Position numbers and translations under genes: made by a program
Part shown: piece by piece, positions 1-6,872 of the stretch
Layout: the number at the start of each line of letters is the position of its first letter
Numbering within the stretch: the stretch's first letter is position 1
The notes under the pieces: generated by a model
What the model saw: only the letters and a program-made list of their open reading frames with translations
Databases searched by the model: none
Told to the model about the DNA's origin: nothing
Origin: Methanobrevibacter sp.
Lineage (GTDB): Archaea > Methanobacteriota > Methanobacteria > Methanobacteriales > Methanobacteriaceae
Direction of reading: 5' to 3'
DNA: 8,537 nucleotides
NCBI GenBank assembly: GCA_009784145.1
Contig: WRCI01000062.1
Coordinates: 1-8,537 of the forward strand

Positions 1-64
1 AAATATCTAAAGCCTCATTTTCATTAATCACGAACTTTTTTATATTATCTTTTACAGACATCAT
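1..64 (-). CDS. 5' end of an unidentified gene (partial, runs off the left edge)
   Basis: An open frame begins with two consecutive ATG codons (64-62 and 61-59) and stays open to the window edge; it starts MMSVKDNIKKFVINENEALD. It is not SecY, whose archaeal N-terminus is quite different and which usually follows uL15. The pattern of short basic helix, then FVINENEALDI, loosely resembles the start of a CBS-domain protein or CBS-linked nucleotidyltransferase, but twenty residues cannot settle this. No SD lies upstream; instead a TTTATATA box at 88-95 ends 23 nt before the first ATG, as expected for a leaderless or nearly leaderless transcript. The gene therefore looks like a separate transcription unit rather than part of the ribosomal operon. 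Either ATG could be the start. Confidence 0.5.
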   Translation of the reverse strand, partial: MMSVKDNIKKFVINENEALDI

Positions 65-287
65 ATATTATATATTGCACAAAAACATATATAAATTTAT
101 GCACCACATAATGGACATGAGCCTTAATTTATAAGCTATTAAAATAATTATATAAAATATATTATATAAAATATATAAAATAATTTTTTATAATGTAAAT
201 AAAATTTTAATCAAAATATAATTTTTATTTTATAATAATTATAAATTTATAATATAATATTTATAAATTTATATAATACTTATAAAC
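65..287. other. Spacer between uL15 and the left-edge gene, almost pure A/T
   Basis: No gene is visible in this 223-bp stretch. From 138 to 278 only two of 141 bases are G or C. It holds a 14-bp tandem duplication (147-160 and 161-174), a 16-bp perfect palindrome (238-253), a 12-bp palindrome (262-273), and three related copies of TATAAATTTA or TATAAACTTA starting at 240, 262 and 281, just past the uL15 stop. The end of the operon transcript must fall here or beyond, but no long T run marks a clear terminator on the minus strand; only runs of four T are seen. The left part (76-104) carries the promoter of the left-edge gene. Confidence 0.6.
88..95 (-). promoter_or_regulatory. Candidate TATA box for the left-edge gene
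   Basis: On the minus strand the sequence reads TTTATATA, the archaeal TATA consensus, preceded by an A-rich stretch. Its 3' end lies 23 nt before the first ATG, which would put the transcription start at or within a few bases of the start codon. The pentamer GTGCA occurs on both sides (minus strand of 100-104 and 76-80), 24 bp apart, and could be an operator, though it is short enough to be chance. Confidence 0.5.
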
Positions 288-725
288 TTATAATTTTATT
301 GCTTCTCCTCCAACTTCTTGTATTTTTTCTTCTGCAGAAGCAGAAAACATAGGAGATTTAATTATTAAAGGTTTTAAAATTTTTCCTTTACCTAAAACTT
401 TATCATATCCTAAATCAGTTACATCAATTATGATGGAATCTCCTTCCATAGTAGCTATTCCATTTTCTAATAATTTTTCACAATTATCTTCTAAGTAACC
501 TAAATTAACAGGATTTATCTTTTTTATCATTTTTTGAGGTCTTTTAAAACCATATTTCCCAAAATGATTTGGATCATTTTTAACAGTCCATGTCCAATGG
601 TGTTTTCCTAGTCCAGCTTTACCTTTCCCGCCTTTATGACCTGCACCTCTTCTTTTTTTGGTACATCCACCACCAATAGACCTAGAACCTCTCATTTTAT
701 TAATTTTACGAGTTTTTCTAATCAT
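288..725 (-). CDS. rplO: Large-subunit ribosomal protein uL15 (L15)
   Basis: A 145-residue protein of the usual archaeal uL15 length. The N-terminal third is the basic, glycine-rich extension that threads into 23S rRNA (residues 18-40, GGGCTKKRRGAGHKGGKGKAG in two overlapping parts: GGGCTKKRRGAG and HKGGKGKAG), followed by the folded C-terminal domain with the conserved ending around KIQEVGGEA. The start ATG at 725 has GGTGTA three bases upstream, the spacing used by most genes here. It is the last ribosomal gene of the run. The 123 bp separating it from uL30 could hold its own promoter. In archaeal operons secY normally follows uL15; here an AT-rich spacer and an unrelated gene start follow. 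Confidence 0.96.
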   Translation of the reverse strand: MIRKTRKINKMRGSRSIGGGCTKKRRGAGHKGGKGKAGLGKHHWTWTVKNDPNHFGKYGFKRPQKMIKKINPVNLGYLEDNCEKLLENGIATMEGDSIIIDVTDLGYDKVLGKGKILKPLIIKSPMFSASAEEKIQEVGGEAIKL

Positions 726-848
726 TATTACACCTATATTATATTTTAAGATTAATTAATATAATGAATTAAATGTTATAATATAATTCAACATAGCTAA
801 ATAAAGATATACTCTAATTTCATTATAGCTATACAAATTAATTAACAA
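726..848. other. AT-rich spacer between uL30 and uL15
   Basis: No open frame of note. On the minus strand a TATA-like TTATATTA lies near 779-786, about 55 nt upstream of the uL15 start, and might be an internal promoter. Two copies of the palindrome TAGCTA (794-799 and 826-831) stand 32 bp apart, and a third copy lies in the aIF1-rnp1 spacer at 7588-7593. The SD of uL15 occupies the left end. Confidence 0.4.
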
Positions 849-1307
849 TTAACACATCCTTTCAGTGAGATCTTTAATAGATTCTCCCCTATAACCTAAA
901 GAACCTCCTTCTTTAATAGAATACCTAATACCTTCATAGCCTTTTCTTGGAGGATGTAATCTAAAAACTGGTTTCATACCAATATCGGTAGCTTTAACTT
1001 CACCACTTATTAAGGCATTAGCTAAATCATCAATAGAAGAATAATCAGTATTTTCAGTTAAAGTTTCATCAGTAACTCTTTTTCCACCAACAAATTCTCC
1101 TCTTTTAGAAATAATTTTAGCTAAATTGTCAGAATCAATTTCACCCCAAGTAATATAATCTTTAGCTTTTTGAAGCATACCTTCAAAATTTGGATTTTTA
1201 TCTACTAATACACCATGATTAATCCTATGAAGTCTTAGCATTTTTAAAGTATCTGCTATATCCCTATTAACACCAGTAGTACCTCTAACTCTAATAACAA
1301 AAAACAT
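849..1307 (-). CDS. rpmD: Large-subunit ribosomal protein uL30 (L30; eukaryotic L7 type)
   Basis: A 152-residue archaeal-type uL30, much longer than the ~60-residue bacterial protein because of the C-terminal extension shared with eukaryotic L7. The ferredoxin-like L30 core occupies about residues 1-55 ([20 protein letters not shown] then the [18 protein letters not shown] stretch). The extension ends with the conserved basic segment [12 protein letters not shown], typical of archaeal L30 and involved in rRNA contact. ATG at 1307 is preceded by GGTGAT with a four-base gap. Only 15 bp separate it from uS5, so the two are surely co-transcribed. No anomalies seen. Confidence 0.96.
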   Translation of the reverse strand: MFFVIRVRGTTGVNRDIADTLKMLRLHRINHGVLVDKNPNFEGMLQKAKDYITWGEIDSDNLAKIISKRGEFVGGKRVTDETLTENTDYSSIDDLANALISGEVKATDIGMKPVFRLHPPRKGYEGIRYSIKEGGSLGYRGESIKDLTERMC

Positions 1308-1322
1308 TTAAATCACCTATAA

Positions 1323-1967
1323 TTAGATAGAGCATACACCTAGATTTTTAAGGTCTTTTTCACTTGCTTTAACTTTACTCAATTGTTTTAAAGCTTCAAA
1401 AGTAGCATTAGCAAAATTAACAGTAGTTTGAGTTTGTCCACTAGTTTGAGACCAAACATCACCAATGCCTGCAAGTTTCATTAAAGTTTTACCAACGTCA
1501 CCAATAGCTAAACCTAGACCTGCTGGAGCAGGCATTAAAGTAACATTAACACTTCCAGTTTTACCATCTACTTTGAAAGGCACAGTATGTTCTCTTCCAC
1601 ATACACAACCCCAATCTCCACAGCCTCTTCTAACCTTAATAATATTATATTTAGCATTATCAACAGCTTTTCTGATAGCTGGACCAACTTCACGAGCTTT
1701 ACCCTGACCTAAGCCAACATAGCCATTTTTATTGCCAACAGCAACAATTACTCTAAAGTTAACTTTTCTTCCAGATTTGTGCATTCTTTGAACCAGATTT
1801 ACATCCATGACTTCTTCTTCTAAGTCTGGGACTAAAGCATCAATAATTTCTAATTCCATTATTGGGAGACCTTTTTCAAAAATTTCATCAATGTTGGTAA
1901 TGGTACCATCTTTAACCATATTTCCAACTTTTGTTTTAGGTTCCCAGTCTTCCATATTAAAACTCAT
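1323..1967 (-). CDS. rpsE: Small-subunit ribosomal protein uS5 (S5)
   Basis: uS5 sits at the mRNA entry site and contributes to decoding fidelity. The double-stranded-RNA-binding-like N-terminal domain lies at about residues 50-115 ([20 protein letters not shown], then [14 protein letters not shown]), followed by the archaeal cysteine-bearing loop [15 protein letters not shown] (Cys 116, 121, 123) and the C-terminal domain with [15 protein letters not shown]. The frame can be extended to a TTG at 1979, but ATG at 1967 is preferred: GAGGGAT lies three bases upstream, as in the neighbours, and the [12 protein letters not shown] beginning matches archaeal relatives as I remember them. This gives 214 residues. 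The SD overlaps the uL18 stop codon, indicating translational coupling. Confidence 0.96.
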   Translation of the reverse strand: MSFNMEDWEPKTKVGNMVKDGTITNIDEIFEKGLPIMELEIIDALVPDLEEEVMDVNLVQRMHKSGRKVNFRVIVAVGNKNGYVGLGQGKAREVGPAIRKAVDNAKYNIIKVRRGCGDWGCVCGREHTVPFKVDGKTGSVNVTLMPAPAGLGLAIGDVGKTLMKLAGIGDVWSQTSGQTQTTVNFANATFEALKQLSKVKASEKDLKNLGVCSI

Positions 1968-1975
1968 AATATCCC

Positions 1976-2551
1976 TCAAACATTCTCGATTTTATTTTTA
2001 ATTTCTTCAAAGTGATTTGGTAAATCTGCAGGTTGAAGACCTCTTTCTAAGTATTTAGAAAACTGTTTTTTAATTTCAGATTCATCTAAAGAGTTAGCAT
2101 ATTCTGCAATATGTTCACCAGATATTCTATCATCTTCAGGTACAATAGATTCTCCAAATGGAACATCTAAACCAGCATCATTTGCCCCTTTAACAGCTGC
2201 AAATATTTTAGATCCTTTAATAGAATGCTTTAATCCAATATCTAAAACAGCCTTTTCTACACCTTTAGCTAATGCTTTTTTACCACAAAGGTAAGCAGTT
2301 AAATAAGCTGCACCAGTATTGTTAGCTCCACCTAACCATCCCATTTTTTGCAATTCTTTACTATGTGCAGATACAACAGTTTCATCACCATTGTCTCCCA
2401 CATTAATTATTTGAGCAATAACATTAGCATTAGAAATTCTTATGACTAGTCTAGATTTATCTAAATCAACTAATTTTATTCTAGCACCATAGTCGGTTTT
2501 TCCTTCTCTTCTTCTTCTAAATGCAACTTTATAATTAGATCCTTGTGCCAA
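1976..2551 (-). CDS. rplR: Large-subunit ribosomal protein uL18 (L18), probable TTG start
   Basis: uL18 binds 5S rRNA together with uL5 in the central protuberance. The protein begins with the basic motif [20 protein letters not shown], continues through a Rossmann-like L18 core ([20 protein letters not shown]), and has the archaeal/eukaryotic C-terminal extension with [21 protein letters not shown] longer reading from ATG at 2557 adds Met-Asn and overlaps the eL19 stop by four bases. I choose TTG at 2551 because GGAGG stands seven bases before it, the spacing used elsewhere in this operon, but only one base before the ATG, and because archaeal homologues begin MA-G-YKV. That yields 191 residues. 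ATG 2557 remains possible. Confidence 0.95.
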   Translation of the reverse strand: MAQGSNYKVAFRRRREGKTDYGARIKLVDLDKSRLVIRISNANVIAQIINVGDNGDETVVSAHSKELQKMGWLGGANNTGAAYLTAYLCGKKALAKGVEKAVLDIGLKHSIKGSKIFAAVKGANDAGLDVPFGESIVPEDDRISGEHIAEYANSLDESEIKKQFSKYLERGLQPADLPNHFEEIKNKIENV

Positions 2552-2553
2552 AT

Positions 2554-3009
2554 TCATTCCTCCTTCTTAATTAAATCATGATCCCTGGCATAGGTTTTCA
2601 TATAAGATTTACTTCTAAAGGCTCCACCTTTAGCCATTCGATAAAGTTTACGATAAGTAGTAGGATCAATTTCTTCTGAATCACGCATACTTTTAAGATC
2701 TTTTCTTAAAGCCCTAATAGTAGTCATCCATGCTTGTTTTTTAGGAGTACGAGCATATTTTGCTCCTTTAACACTACCTCTACCTTTTCGTTTGCCTTTT
2801 TTCTTTTGTTCTTTTAATTTTTTTGATCTATAACTACTAATACCCTTTTGAGGTTTAGCCTTTATAATTTTTTGATCTATTAGCTGCTTAACACCTTCAC
2901 GTGTAATAGCCCTTGATACTTCGTCGATTTCTTTAGGATTAATCCAAACACGATTAATACCTATTTTAAGTATACTTGCAGCTAATCTCTTTTGAGTAGT
3001 AAGATTCAT
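2554..3009 (-). CDS. rpl19e: Large-subunit ribosomal protein eL19 (L19e)
   Basis: A 151-residue protein of the archaeal/eukaryotic eL19 family, absent from bacteria, which bridges rRNA domains at the subunit interface. It shows the N-terminal helical domain (MNLTTQKRLAASILKIGINR and WINPKEIDEVSRAITREGV), the highly basic linker at about residues 62-92 (KKLKEQKKKGKRKGRGS), and a C-terminal long helix with MRDSEEIDPTTYRKLYRMAK. GGAGGT lies six bases before ATG 3009. It is the first gene after a 322-bp spacer, so it may start its own transcript covering eL19-uL18-uS5-uL30. Two small inverted repeats lie just upstream of its SD. Confidence 0.96.
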   Translation of the reverse strand: MNLTTQKRLAASILKIGINRVWINPKEIDEVSRAITREGVKQLIDQKIIKAKPQKGISSYRSKKLKEQKKKGKRKGRGSVKGAKYARTPKKQAWMTTIRALRKDLKSMRDSEEIDPTTYRKLYRMAKGGAFRSKSYMKTYARDHDLIKKEE

Positions 3010-3331
3010 TAATAAACCTCCGATTTCAGCTAAGCTGATAACTTGAATAAGTTAATCAAATAAGTTTTCATAAAAGAATAATAATATACTACAATTAACT
3101 TCATATAATAATATTATTAATCTTTAAAAAGACTGTACTGATTCAAGCTCCCTTTTTATTTATTTAATAATCTTTTAAAATTATTTTAACTATTAATTTT
3201 AAATTTTTAAAACATTTTCCAGATATTTAATAATTTTTTAAACAATTATCTTAATTAAAAATAATTATCTTAATTAAATAATAATTATCTTAGATTAAAA
3301 ATTATTTTAAGATTATTTTATATAATATAAT
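3010..3331. other. 322-bp AT-rich spacer between eL32 and eL19
   Basis: No gene found on either strand. On the minus strand, reading from eL32: three near-copies of AATTATCTTAATTAAA (plus-strand positions 3244-3259, 3263-3278, 3283-3299; period 19-20); a relatively GC-rich island at 3126-3157 flanked by AAAAAG and CTTTTT, which on the minus strand ends in T5 and could be a weak terminator; TATA-like sequences near 3104-3112 and 3080-3090; then two adjacent inverted repeats before the eL19 SD. Together these suggest the end of one transcript and the start of another, but I see no strong consensus promoter. Confidence 0.5.
3026..3054 (-). promoter_or_regulatory. Two adjacent inverted repeats in the eL19 leader
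   Basis: TCAGC and GCTGA arms pair across a three-base loop (3026-3038), directly followed by TAACTT and AAGTTA arms with a four-base loop (3039-3054). On the minus strand they lie about 8 nt upstream of the GGAGGT of eL19, so in RNA they would form two stacked short hairpins next to the ribosome-binding site. A regulatory role, such as feedback binding by a ribosomal protein, is inference only. Confidence 0.35.
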
Positions 3332-3658
3332 TTATTTATTTAAAATTTTAATTCCTAATTCAGATGCTTTAGTTAACATCTGTTCTTTCTTTCTTTTGCC
3401 GATAGTAGCACTTATTCTTCCAGCCTCAGTAGTTGGATTTAAATTTTCTAAATCAGACATATTTTTAACAAGAATATCCTTAAATCCAGATGGATGTAGA
3501 CCTCTTTCAGTTTTAGGAGAACCATATCCAATAGAAGGCATTGCAGGTTTTCCTGCTTCATATCTTCTCATTTTACTGGTTTTTCCTCTTGGACGTCTCC
3601 ATTTTATTCCAAGCTTTTTATATCTGGCATATTCTTGTCTTTTAAATTTCTTCCTCAT
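3332..3658 (-). CDS. rpl32e: Large-subunit ribosomal protein eL32 (L32e), short form
   Basis: The family core is clear: FKRQEYARYKKLGIKWRRPR at residues 5-24, then SKMRRYEAGKPAMPSIGYGS, and the signature ERGLHPSGFKDILV at 51-64, ending in GIKILNK. At 108 residues it is shorter than the roughly 125-135 residues I expect for many archaeal homologues; the missing part is the N-terminal basic segment before the KFKRQE region. The start is well supported: GGTGAT lies three bases before ATG 3658, and only 20 bp separate it from the uL6 stop, so this looks like a genuine short form and not a miscalled start. It closes the uninterrupted block that begins at rnp1. Confidence 0.95.
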   Translation of the reverse strand: MRKKFKRQEYARYKKLGIKWRRPRGKTSKMRRYEAGKPAMPSIGYGSPKTERGLHPSGFKDILVKNMSDLENLNPTTEAGRISATIGKRKKEQMLTKASELGIKILNK

Positions 3659-3678
3659 TGAATCACCAATAAATATTA

Positions 3679-4212
3679 TTAAGATTTATCAATAAGATAT
3701 ATTCCATCTTGGAATACTCTTGGATCTCTTCCTTTAATTTTAGTAGCTTGTTCTAAGTTAGCCATAGTTTGACCAACATCTTCTTTGTTAACACCAGTAA
3801 TAGTAACTTCATCACCTTTAACATTGACTTTAGCACTGCCTACAATTTTAGCAACACGAGGGTGTCTTTCACCAAGGAAGTTATCAATATTTACTTTATC
3901 TCCAGCAACTTTAACAGTCATTGGAAAGTGAGCAAAAACAATTTTCATATGATAAGTGAAACCATCAGTAACTCCAATAATCATATTTTTAATGTGAGCA
4001 CGAGTTGTACCAATCATAGATTTATCTTTCTTTTTAGGAAATCTAGTTTCTAAAATTACTTTATCATCTTCTTTCTTCATAGATATATTATGATATGTGA
4101 ATTTTCTGGATATTTCACCTTGAGGTCCTTTAACAGTCACATCATCACCAATGGTAACATCTACACTTTCAGGAATTTCTATTTCTTCCGTAATATTAGC
4201 AGCTAAAACCAT
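3679..4212 (-). CDS. rplF: Large-subunit ribosomal protein uL6 (L6)
   Basis: A 177-residue protein built of the two homologous alpha/beta L6 domains (about residues 8-85 and 86-175). Visible family features are VTVKGPQGEISRKF near the N-terminus, GTTRAHIKNMIIGVTDGF at about 68-85, where the first domain ends, and the C-terminal signature GRDPRVFQDGIYLI. uL6 binds near the sarcin-ricin loop and the GTPase centre of the large subunit. The GGTGAT SD is three bases before ATG 4212 and uses the last base of the uS8 stop codon TAG, so translation of the pair is likely coupled. Confidence 0.97.
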   Translation of the reverse strand: MVLAANITEEIEIPESVDVTIGDDVTVKGPQGEISRKFTYHNISMKKEDDKVILETRFPKKKDKSMIGTTRAHIKNMIIGVTDGFTYHMKIVFAHFPMTVKVAGDKVNIDNFLGERHPRVAKIVGSAKVNVKGDEVTITGVNKEDVGQTMANLEQATKIKGRDPRVFQDGIYLIDKS

Positions 4213-4220
4213 TTTATCAC

Positions 4221-4613
4221 CTAATACATATATGCCAACAAACGACCACCAATTTCTTTTTCTTTAGCTTCTCTGTGAGTCATGATGCCCTCAGGAGTAG
4301 TTACAATCAAAATTCCGAAGTTTTTTGCTGGTAAGTATCTTTTTTCAAATTTCTCAAATTCATCTTTCTTTACAGAATGACGAGGCTTAATAACACCACA
4401 TTGATTGATGTTACCTTCAAGTTCAACTTCGAACTTTCCCGCCTTATTGTCATCTATATATTCAAATTCACCAATATAATTCTCTTTTTGCACTGTACTC
4501 AAAACTTGCCCAATTAATTTAGAAGCTGGAGAAATAGAACAAGAGCTATTAACTTGACGTTCATTATTTCTTATATTAGTTAGAGCATCAGCAAGAGGAT
4601 CCATAAGAGTCAT
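4221..4613 (-). CDS. rpsH: Small-subunit ribosomal protein uS8 (S8)
   Basis: A 130-residue uS8 that binds the central domain of 16S rRNA; in bacteria it is also the feedback repressor of the spc operon. The N-terminal signature [14 protein letters not shown] follows the start, and the C-terminal domain carries [20 protein letters not shown] and the terminal GGRLLAYMY, typical of archaea. ATG 4613 has GAGGTG upstream, with slightly wider spacing than in the neighbours; the SD overlaps the uS14 stop. The first four residues (MTLM) offer a second ATG, but the first is better placed. Confidence 0.97.
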   Translation of the reverse strand: MTLMDPLADALTNIRNNERQVNSSCSISPASKLIGQVLSTVQKENYIGEFEYIDDNKAGKFEVELEGNINQCGVIKPRHSVKKDEFEKFEKRYLPAKNFGILIVTTPEGIMTHREAKEKEIGGRLLAYMY

Positions 4614-4625
4614 AATAATACACCT

Positions 4626-4769
4626 CTAATTATATTTTTTAAATCCAATTTTTGGAGCAACTTCTCTAAAACATTGCCTACATAACATTAGTCCATATCG
4701 GCTGACCATTGCAGAATGATCTCCACATCGACTACATTTTTTTGCTGCTTTTCCATATTTTCTTGGCAA
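4626..4769 (-). CDS. rpsN: Small-subunit ribosomal protein uS14 (zinc-binding type), probable TTG start
   Basis: A very small protein (47 residues from TTG) reading [20 protein letters not shown] after the start and ending PKIGFKKYN. Two CxxC pairs (Cys 12/15 and 30/33) form the zinc knuckle of archaeal uS14. A longer reading from ATG at 4772 would add one residue (MLPRK). TTG 4769 is preferred because GGTGAT stands exactly three bases before it, the spacing seen for uL6, uL24, uS17 and eL32, whereas it abuts the ATG directly; the resulting MPRKYGK also matches the usual family start. It lies between uL5 and uS8, its standard position, and the protein assembles late into the small-subunit head. 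Confidence 0.95.
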   Translation of the reverse strand: MPRKYGKAAKKCSRCGDHSAMVSRYGLMLCRQCFREVAPKIGFKKYN

Positions 4770-4792
4770 CATATCACCTTTTTCTCAAATAC

Positions 4793-4829
4793 TTAGATTT
4801 TTTTATAAAGTAGTTAGATTTATAAAGTA
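4793..4829. repeat. Short direct repeat in the uL5-uS14 spacer
   Basis: Two copies of TTAGATTT(TTTT)ATAAAGTA lie at 4793-4812 and 4814-4829; the first carries four extra T. They begin right at the uL5 stop. On the minus strand each contains TTTATAAA, which could act as a TATA-like element for uS14, but the position is poor for a leader long enough to hold the SD. Probably a local duplication. Confidence 0.45.
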
Positions 4830-4830
4830 A

Positions 4831-5343
4831 TTATTCATCCTCAATCATAACTTGGAAATTTTCTTCCATGTATTTAATAGTTTCTTCTTTTTTAACCATG
4901 TGCCTTGTAGGAATCTTTTTTTGTTGAATTTTTCGTTTCTTTATCCTATATCCTGGTTTTTCAAAAGTTATAGAAAGATTCATTCCAAAAATACCAATAT
5001 CTGGATCATATCTTATTCCTGGAATATCAATATGTTCAGCTATCCCAAAAGAAACATTACCTTGATTATCAAATTGTTTTTTTCTCAAATTGTTGCCAAT
5101 TCCATCTAAAATCATTTCAATAGCTTTATCAGCTTTTTCACCACGTAAAGTTACTTTACATGCAATAGGTTGATATTTTCTAATGCCAAACTCAGGATTA
5201 GTAACTTTAGAAAATGTTTTAACAGGTGCTTGACCAGTTAACTCGGATAAAAGGTTCATGGCACGAGATAATCTTTCACCAGACTCTCCAACACCAATAT
5301 TTAAAGTAACCTTAGATATGACAATTTTTTCCATAGGATTCAT
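4831..5343 (-). CDS. rplE: Large-subunit ribosomal protein uL5 (L5)
   Basis: A 170-residue uL5, which binds 5S rRNA with uL18 and contacts P-site tRNA. The family pattern is complete: [19 protein letters not shown] near the N-terminus, [20 protein letters not shown] at about 62-81, and [18 protein letters not shown] in the C-terminal half, followed by the basic KKRKIQQKK segment. ATG 5343 directly abuts the eS4 stop TAG. GGAGG lies seven bases upstream, inside the eS4 coding end, supporting this start over the Met at residue 4 and implying translational coupling. Confidence 0.97.
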   Translation of the reverse strand: MNPMEKIVISKVTLNIGVGESGERLSRAMNLLSELTGQAPVKTFSKVTNPEFGIRKYQPIACKVTLRGEKADKAIEMILDGIGNNLRKKQFDNQGNVSFGIAEHIDIPGIRYDPDIGIFGMNLSITFEKPGYRIKKRKIQQKKIPTRHMVKKEETIKYMEENFQVMIEDE

Positions 5344-6075
5344 CTATTTGCCTCCTGGAAGTGAAATTGCAGGTTTGTTTTTACCTATAACAAAAGCATA
5401 ATCTTTTAAAGTAAGAAAAGTTTCCTTTTTATTATTTTCAACAAGAACTGTGTTAGGATTAGATGATTTATTTATATTAATTTCATTAATTGTACCAATT
5501 TCACCAATATGTTTACCTCCAGTGATAAGAACAACAGCTCCTTCACCAAATGCATAAGAATCTGAAACTTCTTGATCTGGAATATTTAAAGCAATCACAT
5601 CACTAGCAGAAAAAGAGTCTTCTTCTACAATAATACATCTTCCATCATGAAGATTTAATTGAGTTTTAGCTCCTTTAATAGTGGTTTTATCGGTAATCTT
5701 ACATAATTTAAATCCATCATTTTTACTTTCAATTGGATGTAAAGTTAATCTTCCTTTTAAATCTGGAAGAACTCTGTAAACTTCTTCAGATAATGGAATT
5801 TGAACTACATCCATAAATCCTACAGGATATTTATAATCTTTTCTAACTCTGCCATCAACTAATACTTTTCCAGTGTTGATAATTCTTTTAGCTTCTCTTG
5901 AATTATCAGCCATCTTTAAAATATCTCTAATTACAACAAGTAAAGATAAAGAATTTTCAAGAGCATGTGGTCCCGGAGCAGGTTTTACTGTCCAAGTATT
6001 TTCTTTTGGGCGAATAGGCCAACTTTTAGGTGCTTTGTATCTTTTTAAATGTTTTCTTGATCCCATTTTTGCCAT
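5344..6075 (-). CDS. rps4e: Small-subunit ribosomal protein eS4 (S4e)
   Basis: A 243-residue protein of the archaeal/eukaryotic eS4 family, unrelated in position to bacterial S4. Order of parts: N-terminal basic tail [19 protein letters not shown]4-type RNA-binding domain at about 42-90 ([20 protein letters not shown]); central eS4 domain with [17 protein letters not shown] and [20 protein letters not shown], the latter a KOW-like element at about 175-200; C-terminal segment ending [15 protein letters not shown] precedes ATG 6075 by six bases and lies within the last codons of uL24, whose stop is one base away. A second Met at residue 4 is less well spaced. Confidence 0.97.
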   Translation of the reverse strand: MAKMGSRKHLKRYKAPKSWPIRPKENTWTVKPAPGPHALENSLSLLVVIRDILKMADNSREAKRIINTGKVLVDGRVRKDYKYPVGFMDVVQIPLSEEVYRVLPDLKGRLTLHPIESKNDGFKLCKITDKTTIKGAKTQLNLHDGRCIIVEEDSFSASDVIALNIPDQEVSDSYAFGEGAVVLITGGKHIGEIGTINEININKSSNPNTVLVENNKKETFLTLKDYAFVIGKNKPAISLPGGK

Positions 6076-6076
6076 T

Positions 6077-6430
6077 TTATTCCTCCCTATCTATAATTCT
6101 ACTTCTTCTATCATCTTTTAAATCAGCATTAACAATCATTGCCTTAGATGGATGAATAGGAAAAGGTACTCCATTTCCATCAGGCTTATTTATAGAAGCT
6201 CCCTCAACGGTAATTTTGTAGTTTCGAAGATCAATACTTTCAACTTTCCCTTCATGTCCTTCAAATTCACCACGGAGAATTTTAACTGTATCTCCAGTTC
6301 TTATAGGTAAAGATTTTCTATTAAAATCTTCTTTTAAATCTTTACTTAAAGTAACACTCATAATTTTACGACGAGCATGTAAAGGTGCATTGTAAAGAGC
6401 TTTTCTTTGTTTTCTTGGTTGTTTTGACAT
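6077..6430 (-). CDS. rplX: Large-subunit ribosomal protein uL24 (L24)
   Basis: A 117-residue archaeal uL24, an early assembly protein near the exit of the peptide tunnel. It begins with the typical basic [20 protein letters not shown] and contains the KOW motif at about residues 45-68 ([20 protein letters not shown]). The C-terminus is charged ([12 protein letters not shown]). ATG 6430 has GGTGAA three bases upstream. The spacer to uL14 (43 bp) is ordinary AT-rich sequence. Confidence 0.96.
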   Translation of the reverse strand: MSKQPRKQRKALYNAPLHARRKIMSVTLSKDLKEDFNRKSLPIRTGDTVKILRGEFEGHEGKVESIDLRNYKITVEGASINKPDGNGVPFPIHPSKAMIVNADLKDDRRSRIIDREE

Positions 6431-6473
6431 TTTTTCACCATTAAATTTATTATCAATTAATTAACCAATGTAA

Positions 6474-6872
6474 TCAAATTAAAATGCTTGCAGCACTTCC
6501 TACACTAGGCCATCTGTCAGCTGCTTCTTTAGCAACAGGTCCTCTAACTTCAGATCCTTTTAAAACTCCTTCAGGAGTGATAATAACTGCTGCATTATCT
6601 TCAAATTTTACACGAAGACCATCAGCACGACGATATTCTTTTTTTTGTCTTACTACAACTGCATTGACAATTTCTCTACGCATATCAGCAGTTCCTTTTT
6701 TTACAGAAGCAACGATTAAATCACCTACACCTGCTACATCAAGTCTTCTACGTACACCCTTATATCCTTTAACAGATATAATCTCTATTTCACGCGCACC
6801 TGTATTATCAACACATTGGAGACGAGCTCCAATAGGTAATGGTTTAGTTACATTAGATGTGAGTGTCTTCAT
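6474..6872 (-). CDS. rplN: Large-subunit ribosomal protein uL14 (L14)
   Basis: A 132-residue uL14, a beta-barrel protein at the subunit interface that contributes to bridges with 16S rRNA. The core signatures are intact: [20 protein letters not shown] at about 16-35, [30 protein letters not shown], and the C-terminal [22 protein letters not shown] 6872 abuts the uS17 stop TAA; the upstream GGAGAAGAT matches seven of nine bases of the operon SD (GGAGGTGAT) with the usual three-base gap. Confidence 0.98.
   Translation of the reverse strand: MKTLTSNVTKPLPIGARLQCVDNTGAREIEIISVKGYKGVRRRLDVAGVGDLIVASVKKGTADMRREIVNAVVVRQKKEYRRADGLRVKFEDNAAVIITPEGVLKGSEVRGPVAKEAADRWPSVGSAASILI

Noticed and set aside
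65..287. Replication origin or CRISPR leader in the A/T-rich tract
   Set aside because: There are no origin-box repeats, no Cdc6 gene nearby, and the repeats are too short and irregular for a CRISPR array.
1465..1707. Plus-strand open frames opposite uS5, uL6, uL5, eS4 and eL32
   Set aside because: All lie wholly or mostly inside well-recognised genes on the other strand, and their products resemble no family.
1968..1979. Longer uS5 starting at TTG 1979 with MRDI
   Set aside because: The extension includes the SD sequence GAGGGAT itself and overlaps the uL18 stop; ATG 1967 has standard spacing and the family N-terminus.
3010..3100. C/D-box guide RNA in the eL19 leader
   Set aside because: CTGA (box D-like) is present in the first hairpin, but no convincing box C (RTGATGA) or internal C'/D' pair is found at suitable spacing.
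3126..3157. Possible tRNA or small structured RNA in the GC-richer island of the eL32-eL19 spacer
   Set aside because: A GATTCAA fragment recalls a tRNA T arm, but no acceptor, D or anticodon stems can be built around it; only the AAAAAG/CTTTTT flanks pair.
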